Origin: CAYFJO01 sp964343305
GTDB lineage: Bacteria; Planctomycetota; Planctomycetia; Pirellulales; Pirellulaceae
DNA length: 44,425 nucleotides
NCBI GenBank assembly: GCA_964343305.1
Contig: CAYFJO010000039.1
Coordinates: 1 to 44,425 of the forward strand
Direction: 5' to 3'
The notes under the pieces were generated by a model. That model was not told where the DNA came from, did not search any database, and saw only the letters and a list, made by a program, of their open reading frames with translations. Shown here piece after piece: positions 34,120 through 43,942 of the stretch. A program made the position numbers and the translations under genes. Position 1 is the first letter of the stretch. The number at the start of each line of letters is the position of its first letter.

Positions 34120-36732
34120 CTAAAGTCGATCGGTTGCCTCGGCAAGCTCCGATTCGATCACCCGGATGTCGCCGGTGACGTCGCGAAATTTGGGAAACTC
34201 GCGTTGCAGTTGTTTGAGATAGCCGTGCGATTTTTCCAAACTCATCTTCGCCTCTTCGCCTTGGGCGAGTTTCACTTGCACTCGTCCAAGCTCGCGATAA
34301 GACGTCGCCAGATTATCGATGACCGGAGCACTCGGAGGCTCGAGCGACTCTAGAATCTTGCACGATTCGATCAGCGAAATCGACGCGTTGTCCAAATCCA
34401 ACAGGAAGGCCTGGACGATGCCCAGGTCCAGATAGTTGGCGGCCAGGTCTTCCTGATACTCGGGGACCTTCGGGTTGGCATACGCCAGAATGTAAGAAAT
34501 GCTCAATGCCGATTGAAAGTAGTCCAGTGCGTCGTTGAGTGCCGCTTCGCGTTGTTGCTCATTGGCCGACTGGGACAACGTTACACGGTTTTGTCCTAGC
34601 AAACGGTAGCAGGACGCGAGACGGCGCGAGTTTGCTTGATCTTCGGGCTGCGAATCAGCCAGCTCTTCCAGAATCGGCGCGGCGCTTTGAAGGTGTTGTT
34701 CCGTGGCAATCAAGTCTTGCTGTTCCATCGACAGCTTGGCCAGATTGTAAAAGCCAATCGCCGTGTCTCGTGCCACGCGGACATCTTTTTCGTGATCCAA
34801 TTTCGAACGCAACTTTTGAGCCGCTTCGTACTGAGCTTGCGCCTTTTCTAGCTCGCCCCCGGCCCGATAGACGATGCCGATGTTCATCAGCGTGTTGGCG
34901 AACTCGCGCTGGAATTCGCGTTGTTCGGCGGAATTCTTCTTCGATCGCTCGATCAACTCACCCCGCAACTCGACGGCGCGGTCAAACGCCGACAGCGACT
35001 CGTTCCAACGCTTCAGCTTGCCAAGCGCGCTCCCTTTGAAATTCCACGTCGAGGCAAGTGCCTGGCGATGATTGAGATTGTTGGGATGCTGGGCGAGTAA
35101 TTTGGTCTGCAATTCCTCGGCCAGGTCATACCAGACGAGCGCCTCTTCGGGCGACTCGACGACCTCGGTGATCCGCGCGATGCGAAACTCGGCCATTGCC
35201 AACTCCGCTTGCATCGACTCGTCGTCGCTGTGCCGCCCGAGAAACTTCTGATAATGCTCCAACGCCTTTCTCAGCAACTCTTCGCGAAGCGGCTGCATGC
35301 CCGGCTGACCGAGCAGCACATCTTCGCTGAACTTGGTAAAGAAAAAATCGACCGTGTCGCGAGCTTGTCGGTTGCTTTGTTTCGAATCTTCGAGCGCTTG
35401 CAGCGTTGTCGCTTGTTTCGCGGACAACGAGATGTAGGAGCCGATGATGACGAACACGATGGCGATCGACAGCCCGATCGACAAACCAAATGCACTAGCC
35501 AAACGCGGATTTCGCCGACACCAGCGGATGGCGCGTTCCCATCCGCTGATCGGTCGAGCGAGGATCGGCTTGCGATCGAGGTAACGCGCCAAATCGTCAG
35601 CCAACAACCGTGCCGTGTCGTATCGTCGCGGCGGTTCCTTTTCCAAGCACTTCAGGCAGATCGTCTCCAAGTCGCGGTCGATCGCCGAGTTGAGTTGCGA
35701 CGGCGCGACGGGTTCTTCGTCGGTGACCTGTCGCAGCGTTTCCATGATCGTGGCCGCTTGGAACGGCGGACGGCCGATCAACAAGTGATACAGCGTTGCA
35801 CCGACCGCATAGATGTCGGCGTGCGCGGTCACGTGGGCCGAATCCCCGGCTTGCTCGGGCGACATGTAAGACGGCGTTCCCATCACCTCGCCATCGCGCG
35901 TCAGTTCGGCGTTGCCTTCAAGCAATTTTGCCAGGCCAAAGTCGGCCACCAGCACCCGATTGTGCTTCTCATCGAGCATAATATTGTGCGGTTTCAGATC
36001 GCGGTGCAGCACGCCGGCTGTGTGGGCTTCGTCCAACGCCTCGGCGACTTGCAGCATATAGCCCACGGCAACGCGCGGCTCCAGTGGTCCGTCGCGAAGG
36101 ACGTCTGCGAGACTTGCACCCGCAACGAGCTGCATCGAGAAATACGGCTGGCCGTTTGCCTCGCCAACTTCATAGACGGTGACAATATTCTCGTGATCCA
36201 ACCTTGCGGCCGCTTGTGCTTCCGTGCGAAACCGCTCCATCGCCTTGTTCTGTGTGTCGGATGGCATCAGGGCAAGCTGGTCACGTCGCACAATTTTTAG
36301 CGCCACGTCGCGCCCGGCGCTCTTTTGATGCGCGCGGTAAACGACCCCCATTCCGCCGCGGCCTAGTTCGTCAATCAATTGGTAGTCGCCGAATTCTTGT
36401 TGTGGCGCAAACGATGGTGCCTCTTCGACCGTCGGTGATAGTCCCAGGGCAACCGTCTTGTCATCCGGCCCAATGTGTTGAGTTTCCGCGTCGCGGTCGT
36501 CGTCGGACCACTCCACTTCTTCCTTGTTTTCCAGGTGCTGTTTGAGATTGCCCGCGACGGGGGCCAACATCGAGTGATCGTCATCATCCAGCGCGAGGAG
36601 CTGTTCGACTTCGGAGCGGAGTTCGTCGTCGTCGCCGCATTGTTCGTCCAGAAAATGCGGGAGTCGCTCTTCGTCGATCCGCAGCCCATCGTTGAAAATC
36701 GACTGAATCTGTTGCAGGCGTTCGGGTGTCAT
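34120..36732 (-). CDS. Membrane Ser/Thr protein kinase with TPR-rich C-terminus
   Basis: 870 residues from the ATG at 36732; the frame extends to 36825 but this start (MTPERLQQIQSIFNDGL) matches family N-termini. An N-terminal domain of about 110 residues precedes the Hanks-type kinase (about 116-385): GRGGMGVVYRAH glycine loop, ALKIV with the ATP-binding Lys, catalytic HRDLKPHN (243-250), DFGLAK and GTPSYMSPEQ. One membrane helix follows (about 413-435), and then about 430 residues of repeated helices of TPR type (QAL...YNLAKLSMEQQD, YLDLGIVQAFLLDL). The TPR part is likely outside the cytoplasm and could sense or bind partners. An ECF sigma gene lies upstream on the same strand; such pairs are typical in planctomycetes. 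Confidence 0.9.
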   Translation of the reverse strand: MTPERLQQIQSIFNDGLRIDEERLPHFLDEQCGDDDELRSEVEQLLALDDDDHSMLAPVAGNLKQHLENKEEVEWSDDDRDAETQHIGPDDKTVALGLSPTVEEAPSFAPQQEFGDYQLIDELGRGGMGVVYRAHQKSAGRDVALKIVRRDQLALMPSDTQNKAMERFRTEAQAAARLDHENIVTVYEVGEANGQPYFSMQLVAGASLADVLRDGPLEPRVAVGYMLQVAEALDEAHTAGVLHRDLKPHNIMLDEKHNRVLVADFGLAKLLEGNAELTRDGEVMGTPSYMSPEQAGDSAHVTAHADIYAVGATLYHLLIGRPPFQAATIMETLRQVTDEEPVAPSQLNSAIDRDLETICLKCLEKEPPRRYDTARLLADDLARYLDRKPILARPISGWERAIRWCRRNPRLASAFGLSIGLSIAIVFVIIGSYISLSAKQATTLQALEDSKQSNRQARDTVDFFFTKFSEDVLLGQPGMQPLREELLRKALEHYQKFLGRHSDDESMQAELAMAEFRIARITEVVESPEEALVWYDLAEELQTKLLAQHPNNLNHRQALASTWNFKGSALGKLKRWNESLSAFDRAVELRGELIERSKKNSAEQREFQREFANTLMNIGIVYRAGGELEKAQAQYEAAQKLRSKLDHEKDVRVARDTAIGFYNLAKLSMEQQDLIATEQHLQSAAPILEELADSQPEDQANSRRLASCYRLLGQNRVTLSQSANEQQREAALNDALDYFQSALSISYILAYANPKVPEYQEDLAANYLDLGIVQAFLLDLDNASISLIESCKILESLEPPSAPVIDNLATSYRELGRVQVKLAQGEEAKMSLEKSHGYLKQLQREFPKFRDVTGDIRVIESELAEATDRL

Positions 36733-36825
36733 ACGTTTAAAGTCAGGAGTTGAAAGTGTGGGCGATGCTAGTGATTTCAGTGTAGCCGGATTCGTAAGAA
36801 TTCGGGCGTTTTTGCGTGGTTCCAA

Positions 36826-37203
36826 AGTCTTATGACTTCGGCAACGAGCCAGACTTTCAACTACTGAAAGTAGGATGAGACCACTGTCCCGTCAAAACCA
36901 TGGTCGGGAAAATGATCCTGACTGTTACCCACATTTCTTGTTGTCCCCACCGCGGCTTGTCCCGGTGGATAACGGTTTTTGCACTGAAACCCGACCAAGG
37001 GAAGGACGCCCCCGCCGAGCTTGCCTCGGTGGAGCGATGGTTTTTGGGGACGTAATCAAACCCGCGCTCCACCGAGGCAAGCTCGGCGGGGGCGGATCAC
37101 GGCGTTACTCGCACTTTAGTGCACAAACCGTTTCCCACCGAGGCAAGTTCGGTGGGGATGGAAATGTGGTAATGGTCGGGACAATGGTCCCAACCAACAG
37201 GTA
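36826..37203. repeat. Palindromic repeat block between kinase and ECF sigma genes
   Basis: The centre is a perfect 29-bp inverted repeat: 37008-37036 (GCCCCCGCCGAGC...) and 37065-37093, with a 28-base spacer. A third, weaker copy of the same arm (CCCACCGAGGCAAGTTCGG) is at 37135-37153 and a degenerate one near 36946. The interval has no gene and would separate, or slow transcription between, the sigma gene and the kinase gene. It fits a REP-type element or an attenuator. Confidence 0.75.
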
Positions 37204-37773
37204 CTACCCCTTTTCGCCAAGTTCCTTTTTCAGCCACGCACGAGCGAACTTGTAGTCCTTCTCGACGGATGACAACGACACTTCGAGTTGTTCGGCAATC
37301 TCCGGCATCGTCAGTCCGCCAAAGAACCGCAGCAGCACGACCTCGGCCGGCCGTTCACTGAGTTCGGCGAGTTTTTGCAGCGATTCGTCGAGCGCGAGGA
37401 TGTCAAGCTGGCGATCATTCTCCAAATGGTCGAGCACTTCGTCGAGCGGAACGCGCCCCCACTCTCCGCCACGTTTCTGGGCGTTTCGAGTGCGAGCGTG
37501 GCCAACAAGAATCTGTCGCATCGCGCGAGCCGCCGCGCCGAAGAAATATGCCCGGTTAGGAAAATTCCCCAGGGCGTCGTCGTCCAGCAATCGAGCTGCA
37601 ACTTCGTTGACCAGCGCCGTCGCTTGCAACGTGTGAGCCTGCCGCTCGCGCCGCATCAGCCCGGCGGCCATCTCGTGCAACTCGTCGTAAACCTTGTCGA
37701 ACAGCCGCTTTTTTGCGTCGTCATCACCTGTTTCGATCTGCTGCAAGAGCAACGTTACATCAGTATCCGTCAC
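37204..37773 (-). CDS. ECF sigma factor of the kinase-associated group
   Basis: 189 residues. Region 2 begins LLLQQIETGDDDAKKRLFDKVYDEL and continues with LQATALVNEVAARLL and YFFGAAARAMRQILVGHART; region 4 contains LSERPAEVVLLRFFGGLTMPEIAEQL and SLSSVEKDYKFARAWLKKEL. This AMRQILVDHAR-type region 2 belongs to the ECF group common in planctomycetes beside Ser/Thr kinase genes. It lies upstream of a kinase on the same strand, so kinase-dependent control is likely, though not shown. No classical anti-sigma gene is adjacent. Confidence 0.88.
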   Translation of the reverse strand: MTDTDVTLLLQQIETGDDDAKKRLFDKVYDELHEMAAGLMRRERQAHTLQATALVNEVAARLLDDDALGNFPNRAYFFGAAARAMRQILVGHARTRNAQKRGGEWGRVPLDEVLDHLENDRQLDILALDESLQKLAELSERPAEVVLLRFFGGLTMPEIAEQLEVSLSSVEKDYKFARAWLKKELGEKG

Positions 37774-37973
37774 GACATCACCTCAGAATTGGCCTGATTC
37801 TCCAATTCAATATAACTCGGCTGCTTTGCCGGGAACAACTTCACATTTTTTCTTACGGGTTTCAGCGCTGCGTCGCTCATGGAGTCGGACGATTGGCGAT
37901 GAATCCAATCAGCGTGATAAACTATCATCCGGACAAAAGGCGCCGTTCGTGGGCGTTAATGAGGAACTCAAAA

Positions 37974-39620
37974 ATGAGAGAGTTGCATCCAGAAACGATC
38001 GCTGTTGTTTGCGTGGTCATTATCTCGTTGTTTGGTCCACAAGCATTTCCCAGTCCACTGCACGAGGCAGCGGGCGATGGTGACGTCAAGCAGATCAAAA
38101 AATGTCTGGCTGACGGCAGCGATATCGAGGAAAAAGGCGGCAACACGGATGAAACGCCTCTGATCGCCGCGGCGTGGCACAACCACCTGGAAGCCGTCCG
38201 CGTGTTGCTCAAGGCGGGTGCAAACATCGAAGCCCGCAATAAATATGGATACACCGCACTCGCCCTGGCGGCTCGCGACGGCCAACTCGAAATGGTCCGC
38301 TTCTTGACCGCCGCTGGTGCCAACGCCAAAACGAAAACTAAGGACGGGCGTTCCGTGTTCTACCTCGCGTCACTCTACGGTGATCGTCGGGTCATCGAAG
38401 CCGTGCTCGATGCGGGGGCCGATCACAAAACTGCCGGTTGGAACGAGTTGATGCTGGCCGCCGCGCTGGGCGACTTGGAAAAGACGCGTCGGTTGGCTCA
38501 AGCCACGCCGCTGGAAACGACCGACAAGTACAAACGCACTGCCCTGATTCTGGCCGCCGCGTATGGCACGGCGGACACTGTTGGCGCATTGCTAAAGGCG
38601 GGAGCAAGTATCAAGGCACAAGACGAAGACGAGTACACGGCGTTGATGGCAGCGGTTCAATTGGGCGACGAAGCGCGGGTGCGACGGTTGTTGGACGCCG
38701 GTTCGGATCCGAATCACCGCAGTCGTTACCAAATGACGGCGCTGTTTTTTGCGGTCATTTCAGAGCGTTGCACTGCCAGCACGACCGCCTTGATCGCCAA
38801 GGCCGTTGACGACGTTGATGCGCTGGACAGCTACCAATGTGCTTCGCTCTTTCGGGCTGCTCAACGAAGTCGTGTTGTGAAAATGAAGGTCTTGATTGAA
38901 GCCGGAGCCGACGTCAACCGGACGGTTCCCAAAGGGCAGACCGCGCTGATGGAAGCTGCCTGTCAAGGTGATGCGCGCTGTGTGAAGCTCCTGCTCGATG
39001 CCGGAGCAAATGCCAAAGCGAAAGATGAATCTCAAGAAGACGCCATGTTTTACGTTGCCCGCAGTGACGATGGCGGGGCGGTGATTGAATTGCTCCTCAA
39101 GGCGGGATTGAAGATCGATAGTCTCGACGAGTATGGCGATCCAGCGATAGAGCAGGCGGTCTGGCTTGGCGGTGACGCGACGCTGAGAGCATTTGTCAAA
39201 GCCGGTGTTGATCTCAACCGGGCGAATCGACATGGCGAAACGCCCATTTGGTCAGTCTCATCCACTTCTGAACCGAATCGACTGAAACTGATGTTGGAGC
39301 TTGGTGCGAATCCAAAAGTAAAAAACAAACGGGGCGAAACACTGTTGATGCAATTCGCGAAATATGGCGATAGCGACGAATTGAAACTCCTGTTGGCCGC
39401 CGGCGTGGATGTGAACGCTCAAAACAGCGCGGGGCGAACCGCTTTGATGCACGCTGTCAAATCTCACAATGACTTTGACGAGCTTGAGAACATCAAAACA
39501 TTACTCGCCGCCGCCGCGGATCTCGATCTCAAGGACGGCGACGGCAAAACTGTCCGCGATTTTGCTGACGCTATTTCGGACGTCAAGAAGCGAACCGAGT
39601 TGCTGCACTTGATCAAGTGA
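37974..39620 (+). CDS. Secreted ankyrin-repeat protein
   Basis: 548 residues from the ATG at 37974, chosen because GAGGAA precedes it by seven bases and a signal peptide (IAVVCVVIISLFGPQAFP) follows; the frame is open further upstream without support. From residue about 27 the protein is a run of ankyrin repeats: PLHEAAGDGDVKQIKKCL, TPLIAAAWHNHLEAVRVLL, TALALAARDGQLEMVRFL, and later TALMAAVQLGDEARVRRLL and TALMEAACQGDARCVKLLL, about 14 in all. It should bind proteins outside the cytoplasm. It is divergent from the ECF sigma gene with about 200 bases between. No catalytic domain is seen. Ligand unknown. Confidence 0.87.
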   Translation: MRELHPETIAVVCVVIISLFGPQAFPSPLHEAAGDGDVKQIKKCLADGSDIEEKGGNTDETPLIAAAWHNHLEAVRVLLKAGANIEARNKYGYTALALAARDGQLEMVRFLTAAGANAKTKTKDGRSVFYLASLYGDRRVIEAVLDAGADHKTAGWNELMLAAALGDLEKTRRLAQATPLETTDKYKRTALILAAAYGTADTVGALLKAGASIKAQDEDEYTALMAAVQLGDEARVRRLLDAGSDPNHRSRYQMTALFFAVISERCTASTTALIAKAVDDVDALDSYQCASLFRAAQRSRVVKMKVLIEAGADVNRTVPKGQTALMEAACQGDARCVKLLLDAGANAKAKDESQEDAMFYVARSDDGGAVIELLLKAGLKIDSLDEYGDPAIEQAVWLGGDATLRAFVKAGVDLNRANRHGETPIWSVSSTSEPNRLKLMLELGANPKVKNKRGETLLMQFAKYGDSDELKLLLAAGVDVNAQNSAGRTALMHAVKSHNDFDELENIKTLLAAAADLDLKDGDGKTVRDFADAISDVKKRTELLHLIK

Positions 39621-39807
39621 TGAGGTTTCGTAAGTCCCTCGATATCAAGGTGTTGCGGCGATTTCCCCTCAAAAATCGCATGGCAGGCATTTTTCTTTAC
39701 GGGGTTGGCTCCCGGATCGCACAGGTTTCAGTGAGGCCAGGATGTGCATGAGTCTTCCGAATGGACACACCCCAAACCGTTCCTCACAAGACAAAAGGAG
39801 AATCGTA

Positions 39808-41970
39808 ATGAGAAAGTCACCCCGCACCGCCCTGTTTGTTGTCTATTGCTTTTTTCTGCTTGCACGCGTCACGATCGCCGACGACACGAAACTGTCGCAG
39901 CAACAGATTGTTGACCGCCTGTTAGCGTCGACCATGTATGTCGACATGATGCACAAATCGCAAGGCCTCGGATGCGGCACGGCATGGCTCGTTGATAAAG
40001 AACAACGACTACTCGTGACGAACGACCACGTGGCAACTCCAGGCAACCACGAAGCGGGTGGTCCGTTTGAGATCGACATAACTGGCTGGTTTCCCGAACG
40101 ACGTGCCGGACGAATCGTTCATGACATCCGCTACTATGTGCGAAACGTCGAGCCGATTAAGGCCAAAGTCATCTACAGTGACAAGCGAAACGACCTGGCA
40201 CTGCTCCAAGTCGAGTCCATCCCAGAAAACGCTCAAGCGATCGAATTGTCGCCCGAGAGTTCACAACTGGGCAGCCGTTTGCATGCGATGGCCGGGTTGC
40301 CTCGTGGCAGCGAAGGTCTGTGGATTTACACGCAAGGGACGACGCGGGCGGTTTATCGTCGTACGCTGGCAAACGATTATTACGCCCAAACGCTGGAAGC
40401 CGACATGCAAACCAATGGCGGCAACAGCGGCGGGGCTGTGATTGACGACACGGGACGATTGGTCGGCGTGGTCGAAGGCCACATGGAGAAGGTGAATGAG
40501 AGAAAAGTTCGTTCGGTCAGCATGTACATCGACGTCGAAGAAGTTCGCAACTTTTTGAAAGTTGCCTTGCCTTTAGCCCAGCCAAAGACCGGCGACCAAT
40601 ACCTGGATCGTGGCGCGAATCATTACGAAAACGGCCGCTACGGCTTGGCGATGTCCGACTTCACGCAAGCCTTGCGTCGCGATCGAAAGAATGCGTTGGC
40701 AATTTCGAATCGCGGCTGGGTGTTCTACCAGCGAGACGACTTGCAAACCGCGCTGGCTGAATTCAATGACGCCATTCGACTTGATTCAACGTTGGACTAC
40801 GCCTACTGGGGACGTGCCATGGTCAACCACGCGATTGGCGAGTTTGAGCAGGCCGCGGACGACATGTCGCACGCCATCCGAAACTGCGAAGACCAGGAAG
40901 ATTTGGCCCAAATGTACCTGGATCGAGCGGAATTTCACCTAGCCAACGAAGATTATGTCGCATCGCTGTACGACACCGATCGAGCGATCGACGCACGCCC
41001 GAAATTCGGATGGGCTCACGCTTGCCGTGGCCAAATGCTGGCGTTCCTCGAACGATTCGACGAAGCAGCTCAAGCGTTTTCCAAAGCAATTGACTTGGAC
41101 CCATACAATGCTGAAATTCTCAACTTGGTTGGTACCGCGCTCGAATCCGGTGAGAATTACGAAGACGCGATCAAGCAGTACACATTGGCGATCAAGCTCA
41201 GTCCGCGGAATCCCGTGTTCTACGCCAACCGTGGCAAGGCTTGGCGTGCAGCGGAATACTATGGCAGCGCTGAGGAGGATTTAAAGAAGGCCATCGAGTT
41301 GTCGCCGGAAGATGCGGACCTATACAACGAGCTTGGTTTGGTCTACTACCGCGCTGGCGAATATGCATTGGCCTACAAATGGTTTGGCGAAGCCATCAAG
41401 CGTGACGGCAGCGAATTGATTTACTGGCTCAATCGCGGCGATGCGGCGCTGCAAGCGGGAGACGCTCGCCGGGCGATCGAGAACTTCACCGAAGTGATCA
41501 GGTATGAAGACGATGCCGACACCTATGCGTTGCGGGGCGAAGCTCATCAATTACTGGGCAACACGCAAGCCGCCAAGAAGGATTACGCCAAAGCGATTGA
41601 ACTCGCGCCGGAAGTCTATCGCATGTTCAACGCCAAGTATCTACAAATTGCCAACGAGACAAGCGAGCCGCTGAAAGTCTACGTCCAATGGTACACGAAA
41701 AGTAAGTCGGGCAGTTACCGTTGGTACCCCGGCAACGGCAAAACGGCCGCCATCTTCACATTCCAACCGGACCAAAAGAGCGTGCTGATCAGCCCGACAA
41801 ACAAACAAATCTACGGCGCTCGCTTCCACGTGTGGGCCGTTGGAATGAACAGCGGCATGGTGTTCGACGGCTACAAAGACAAGGATCTGATCCTGGTTCA
41901 CCAAGGTGGCTATGTTACCGATTCCAACGAGCCCGAGACAGAACTGTTCCGTTTCGTCGGATCAGATTGA
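39808..41970 (+). CDS. Secreted trypsin-like (S1C/DegP-like) protease with TPR repeats
   Basis: 720 residues from the ATG at 39808 (AAAGGAG seven bases ahead; the frame extends upstream to 39742). A signal peptide (TALFVVYCFFLLARVTIA) is followed by a chymotrypsin-fold protease with the complete triad: His74 in VTNDHVA, Asp129 in NDLALLQV and Ser207 in GGNSGGAV. From about residue 270 there are about nine TPR-like units (YLDRGANHYENGRYGLAM, NRGWVFYQRDDL and further). The last 100 or so residues (KVYVQWYTKSKSG, WYPGNG, FHVWAVG) form an unassigned beta domain. There is no PDZ domain, so substrate choice is likely set by the TPRs. Located 187 bases after the ankyrin gene. Confidence 0.88.
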   Translation: MRKSPRTALFVVYCFFLLARVTIADDTKLSQQQIVDRLLASTMYVDMMHKSQGLGCGTAWLVDKEQRLLVTNDHVATPGNHEAGGPFEIDITGWFPERRAGRIVHDIRYYVRNVEPIKAKVIYSDKRNDLALLQVESIPENAQAIELSPESSQLGSRLHAMAGLPRGSEGLWIYTQGTTRAVYRRTLANDYYAQTLEADMQTNGGNSGGAVIDDTGRLVGVVEGHMEKVNERKVRSVSMYIDVEEVRNFLKVALPLAQPKTGDQYLDRGANHYENGRYGLAMSDFTQALRRDRKNALAISNRGWVFYQRDDLQTALAEFNDAIRLDSTLDYAYWGRAMVNHAIGEFEQAADDMSHAIRNCEDQEDLAQMYLDRAEFHLANEDYVASLYDTDRAIDARPKFGWAHACRGQMLAFLERFDEAAQAFSKAIDLDPYNAEILNLVGTALESGENYEDAIKQYTLAIKLSPRNPVFYANRGKAWRAAEYYGSAEEDLKKAIELSPEDADLYNELGLVYYRAGEYALAYKWFGEAIKRDGSELIYWLNRGDAALQAGDARRAIENFTEVIRYEDDADTYALRGEAHQLLGNTQAAKKDYAKAIELAPEVYRMFNAKYLQIANETSEPLKVYVQWYTKSKSGSYRWYPGNGKTAAIFTFQPDQKSVLISPTNKQIYGARFHVWAVGMNSGMVFDGYKDKDLILVHQGGYVTDSNEPETELFRFVGSD

Positions 41971-42027
41971 TTTCGCGGAGTTGCATTCTGACATGCGGTG
42001 GACAGCGCATTAACCAATGTCTCAAAC

Positions 42028-42062
42028 AAGGCCTGACATTTTTCGTCGGGCCTTTGTCTTTT
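42028..42062 (+). terminator. Intrinsic terminator after the protease gene
   Basis: AAGGCCTGAC (42028-42037) pairs with GTCGGGCCTT (42045-42054) with one wobble; a 7-base loop and a T-rich tail (TGTCTTTT) follow. It starts 58 bases past the protease stop. Confidence 0.8.
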
Positions 42063-42193
42063 GGGCCATCGAGTAAGCCAGCGGCAAATCGCACGAACCG
42101 AAGAACCATACTGCCTACCTTAAGACCTTCGTTCTCGTACAAGGGACTTTCACCCTACAAGTCAACCGCCATGACAGGCGTACCAAGCGTTCC

Positions 42194-42257
42194 AGCGGCA
42201 CTCGGCCCGCAAGGCTTCTTGAAAATGAAGGCAGAAGTTTCGCGGGCCGAGTCCGCT
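42194..42257. repeat. Inverted repeat with long loop in a gene-free interval
   Basis: AGCGG-C-ACTCGGCCCGC (42194-42210) and GCGGGCCGAGTCCGCT (42242-42257) form a stem with one bulge and a 31-base loop that holds a smaller CTTC/GAAG pair. The 449-base interval 41971-42419 has no other feature than the terminator and this structure. It is probably a dispersed palindrome; a structured RNA is possible. Confidence 0.5.
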
Positions 42258-42419
42258 GAACTTTGGCGTTGGCGACCGAGGTGTTGGACACCGACGTGGT
42301 TTTCCTCACTCGCTTCGTGTCGTCGATTGCATCGACCGCGGGCTCACCGACGTGCATGGCCATGTGATCCACGGTATCATGGTCTGATTACGAAACCAAT
42401 CAGAAGCAAAGAATAACCG

Positions 42420-42542
42420 ATGAGAATGAATACGTCTCTGCTGCTCGCATTGCTTCGGATGGCCGGACCGACCTTTGCCGAGGACGTCAAGTCTGGGGAC
42501 ACAGGCCGGGAAGCAAGCGAGGTTCAGGCGGACAAGAAATGA
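42420..42542 (+). CDS. Possible short secreted peptide (40 aa) before the beta-helix gene
   Basis: An ATG-TGA ORF of 40 codons: MRMNTSLLLALLRMAGPTFA reads as a signal peptide with an AxA-like end, then EDVKSGDTGREASEVQADKK. It ends 16 bases before the ATG of the next gene. It may be a leader gene or the trimmed start of a once longer secreted protein. I do not recognise it. Confidence 0.4.
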   Translation: MRMNTSLLLALLRMAGPTFAEDVKSGDTGREASEVQADKK

Positions 42543-42558
42543 GATAGGGAGAAGAACG

Positions 42559-43830
42559 ATGGAGAGACCATTACGAATCGCGATCACTGTCGTTGTAACG
42601 CTTGCCTGCGCCTCAACGCTTTACGCAAAGACCGTTCGTTCATCCGATCTGGGCTGGAAGAAGGGAGAGGACGTTTCACCGAAGTTCAAGTCCTTTCTCG
42701 ACTCGCACGGTGTCAAAGCGGTTGACGAGTTGGTAATCGACCATACGTACCGCATTAGCGGAACGTACGAGCTGCCGGACGGTTTTAATCTGTCGGCAAC
42801 GAAGGATGCCGGATTCGAGGTTACCGACGCGAAGAGCAACGGCAGGCCGTTCCTGGAACTCGGCAACAGGAATACGCTGAACAACCTCACAATCACCTAC
42901 CTCAACACGCCCGAACTGGGCGGGCGCAGTTATAAGCACGGCGTGGACTTCTTCGACAAGTGCGGGATCAGTGCTCCCGGCAGGAGCGGTGTCCTGATCA
43001 AAAACTGTCGGCTGGAAGGGATGATCTCCCACCACATCGGCCTCTCTAGTTGCGTTCGGCCGAAGGTCATCGCATGCCATGTCATCGGCGGCTTCTGGGC
43101 GGTTACCATCAGCGGCAAGGACCTGCTCTTTAAGGATTGCCTGTTCGAGAAGTCCTGCTGCGACAACATCAAAGGGGGTGCCGACGGGGCTCTGTTCGAA
43201 AACTGCGTTTTCCAGGACACCTGTCGTGACGGCATCGACACCACGGGCGGACTCAACGACACGATCATCCGAAACTGCATCTTTCGCCGCTTGGGTTGCA
43301 CTGGTCTGGATCTCAAGTCCCACTACGAGAAGGCCCTCGGCAGGCCGGAAAACGTCGGCATTCTCATCGAGAAGTGCCAGTTCTACGACATGCCGAACGC
43401 CGTTGTGCTGACCACCCTCGATAATGGGCGCCGCAAGGGAGGGAAGTACCTGCTGACAGCCGGCAACATGAAGGACTATGCCCCGCATGACATTGACATC
43501 AATGACTGCGTTGTCGGATATGTGGAGAAGCCCCTTCTGCCCTCAAAGCAAGGCGGCTATGGCGTAGACTATCCTAAGCAGGGAGAACACATGAGGGTCA
43601 TCCTGCTGAAAGACGCCTACAACATACGATACAAGGACGCCCGCCTGATCGGCGACAAGATTATGCCCGTTCTGGTCCACACCATCGGCGGCTCAAGCGC
43701 CCTCTCGAAGGAAGCCGCCGACGCGATCGACCGCAAGGCCACCGGAAATATCCTCGACAAGCCGGCCACCGCGCCAAAGCCGGGAGATACGACGGTCTCA
43801 TTTGCCTGCGGGCCCCGAGTACTAGACTGA
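42559..43830 (+). CDS. Secreted right-handed beta-helix protein
   Basis: 423 residues from the ATG at 42559 (GGGAGAAG just ahead; the frame is open upstream). Signal peptide (RIAITVVVTLACASTLYA). The central part is a row of short strands with repeats such as NCRLEGMISHHIGLSSC, NCVFQDTCRDGIDTTGG and NCIFRRLGCTGLDLKS: a beta-helix ladder with stacked Asn-Cys. This fold is common to pectate lyases and other polysaccharide-active proteins. No catalytic residues can be assigned. AGG, GGG and GAG codons seem commoner than in nearby genes, by eye, which might mean a different origin. Substrate unknown. Confidence 0.75.
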   Translation: MERPLRIAITVVVTLACASTLYAKTVRSSDLGWKKGEDVSPKFKSFLDSHGVKAVDELVIDHTYRISGTYELPDGFNLSATKDAGFEVTDAKSNGRPFLELGNRNTLNNLTITYLNTPELGGRSYKHGVDFFDKCGISAPGRSGVLIKNCRLEGMISHHIGLSSCVRPKVIACHVIGGFWAVTISGKDLLFKDCLFEKSCCDNIKGGADGALFENCVFQDTCRDGIDTTGGLNDTIIRNCIFRRLGCTGLDLKSHYEKALGRPENVGILIEKCQFYDMPNAVVLTTLDNGRRKGGKYLLTAGNMKDYAPHDIDINDCVVGYVEKPLLPSKQGGYGVDYPKQGEHMRVILLKDAYNIRYKDARLIGDKIMPVLVHTIGGSSALSKEAADAIDRKATGNILDKPATAPKPGDTTVSFACGPRVLD

Positions 43831-43912
43831 GCTTACACGGTCTTGATCCGAACTGGGTCCGGTGTTTGTGCTCTTCCGACTCGACCTCCTGACAGCGAGG
43901 CGAACAGCCAGT

Positions 43913-43942
43913 ACTGAAAACACCTTCGGTGTTTTGTTCAGT
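43913..43942 (+). terminator. Hairpin after the beta-helix gene
   Basis: ACTGAAAACACC and GGTGTTTTGTTCAGT form a stem with a small bulge and a TTC loop, about 80 bases beyond the gene's stop. Only a weak T-run follows, so it is a probable rather than certain terminator. Confidence 0.5.

Noticed and set aside
35209..36300. A 363-codon plus-strand open frame inside the Ser/Thr kinase gene
   Set aside because: It is antisense to the kinase catalytic domain and has no protein features.
36946..37162. CRISPR array between the kinase and sigma genes
   Set aside because: The repeats are inverted and irregularly spaced, with no set of equal direct repeats and spacers, and no cas genes.
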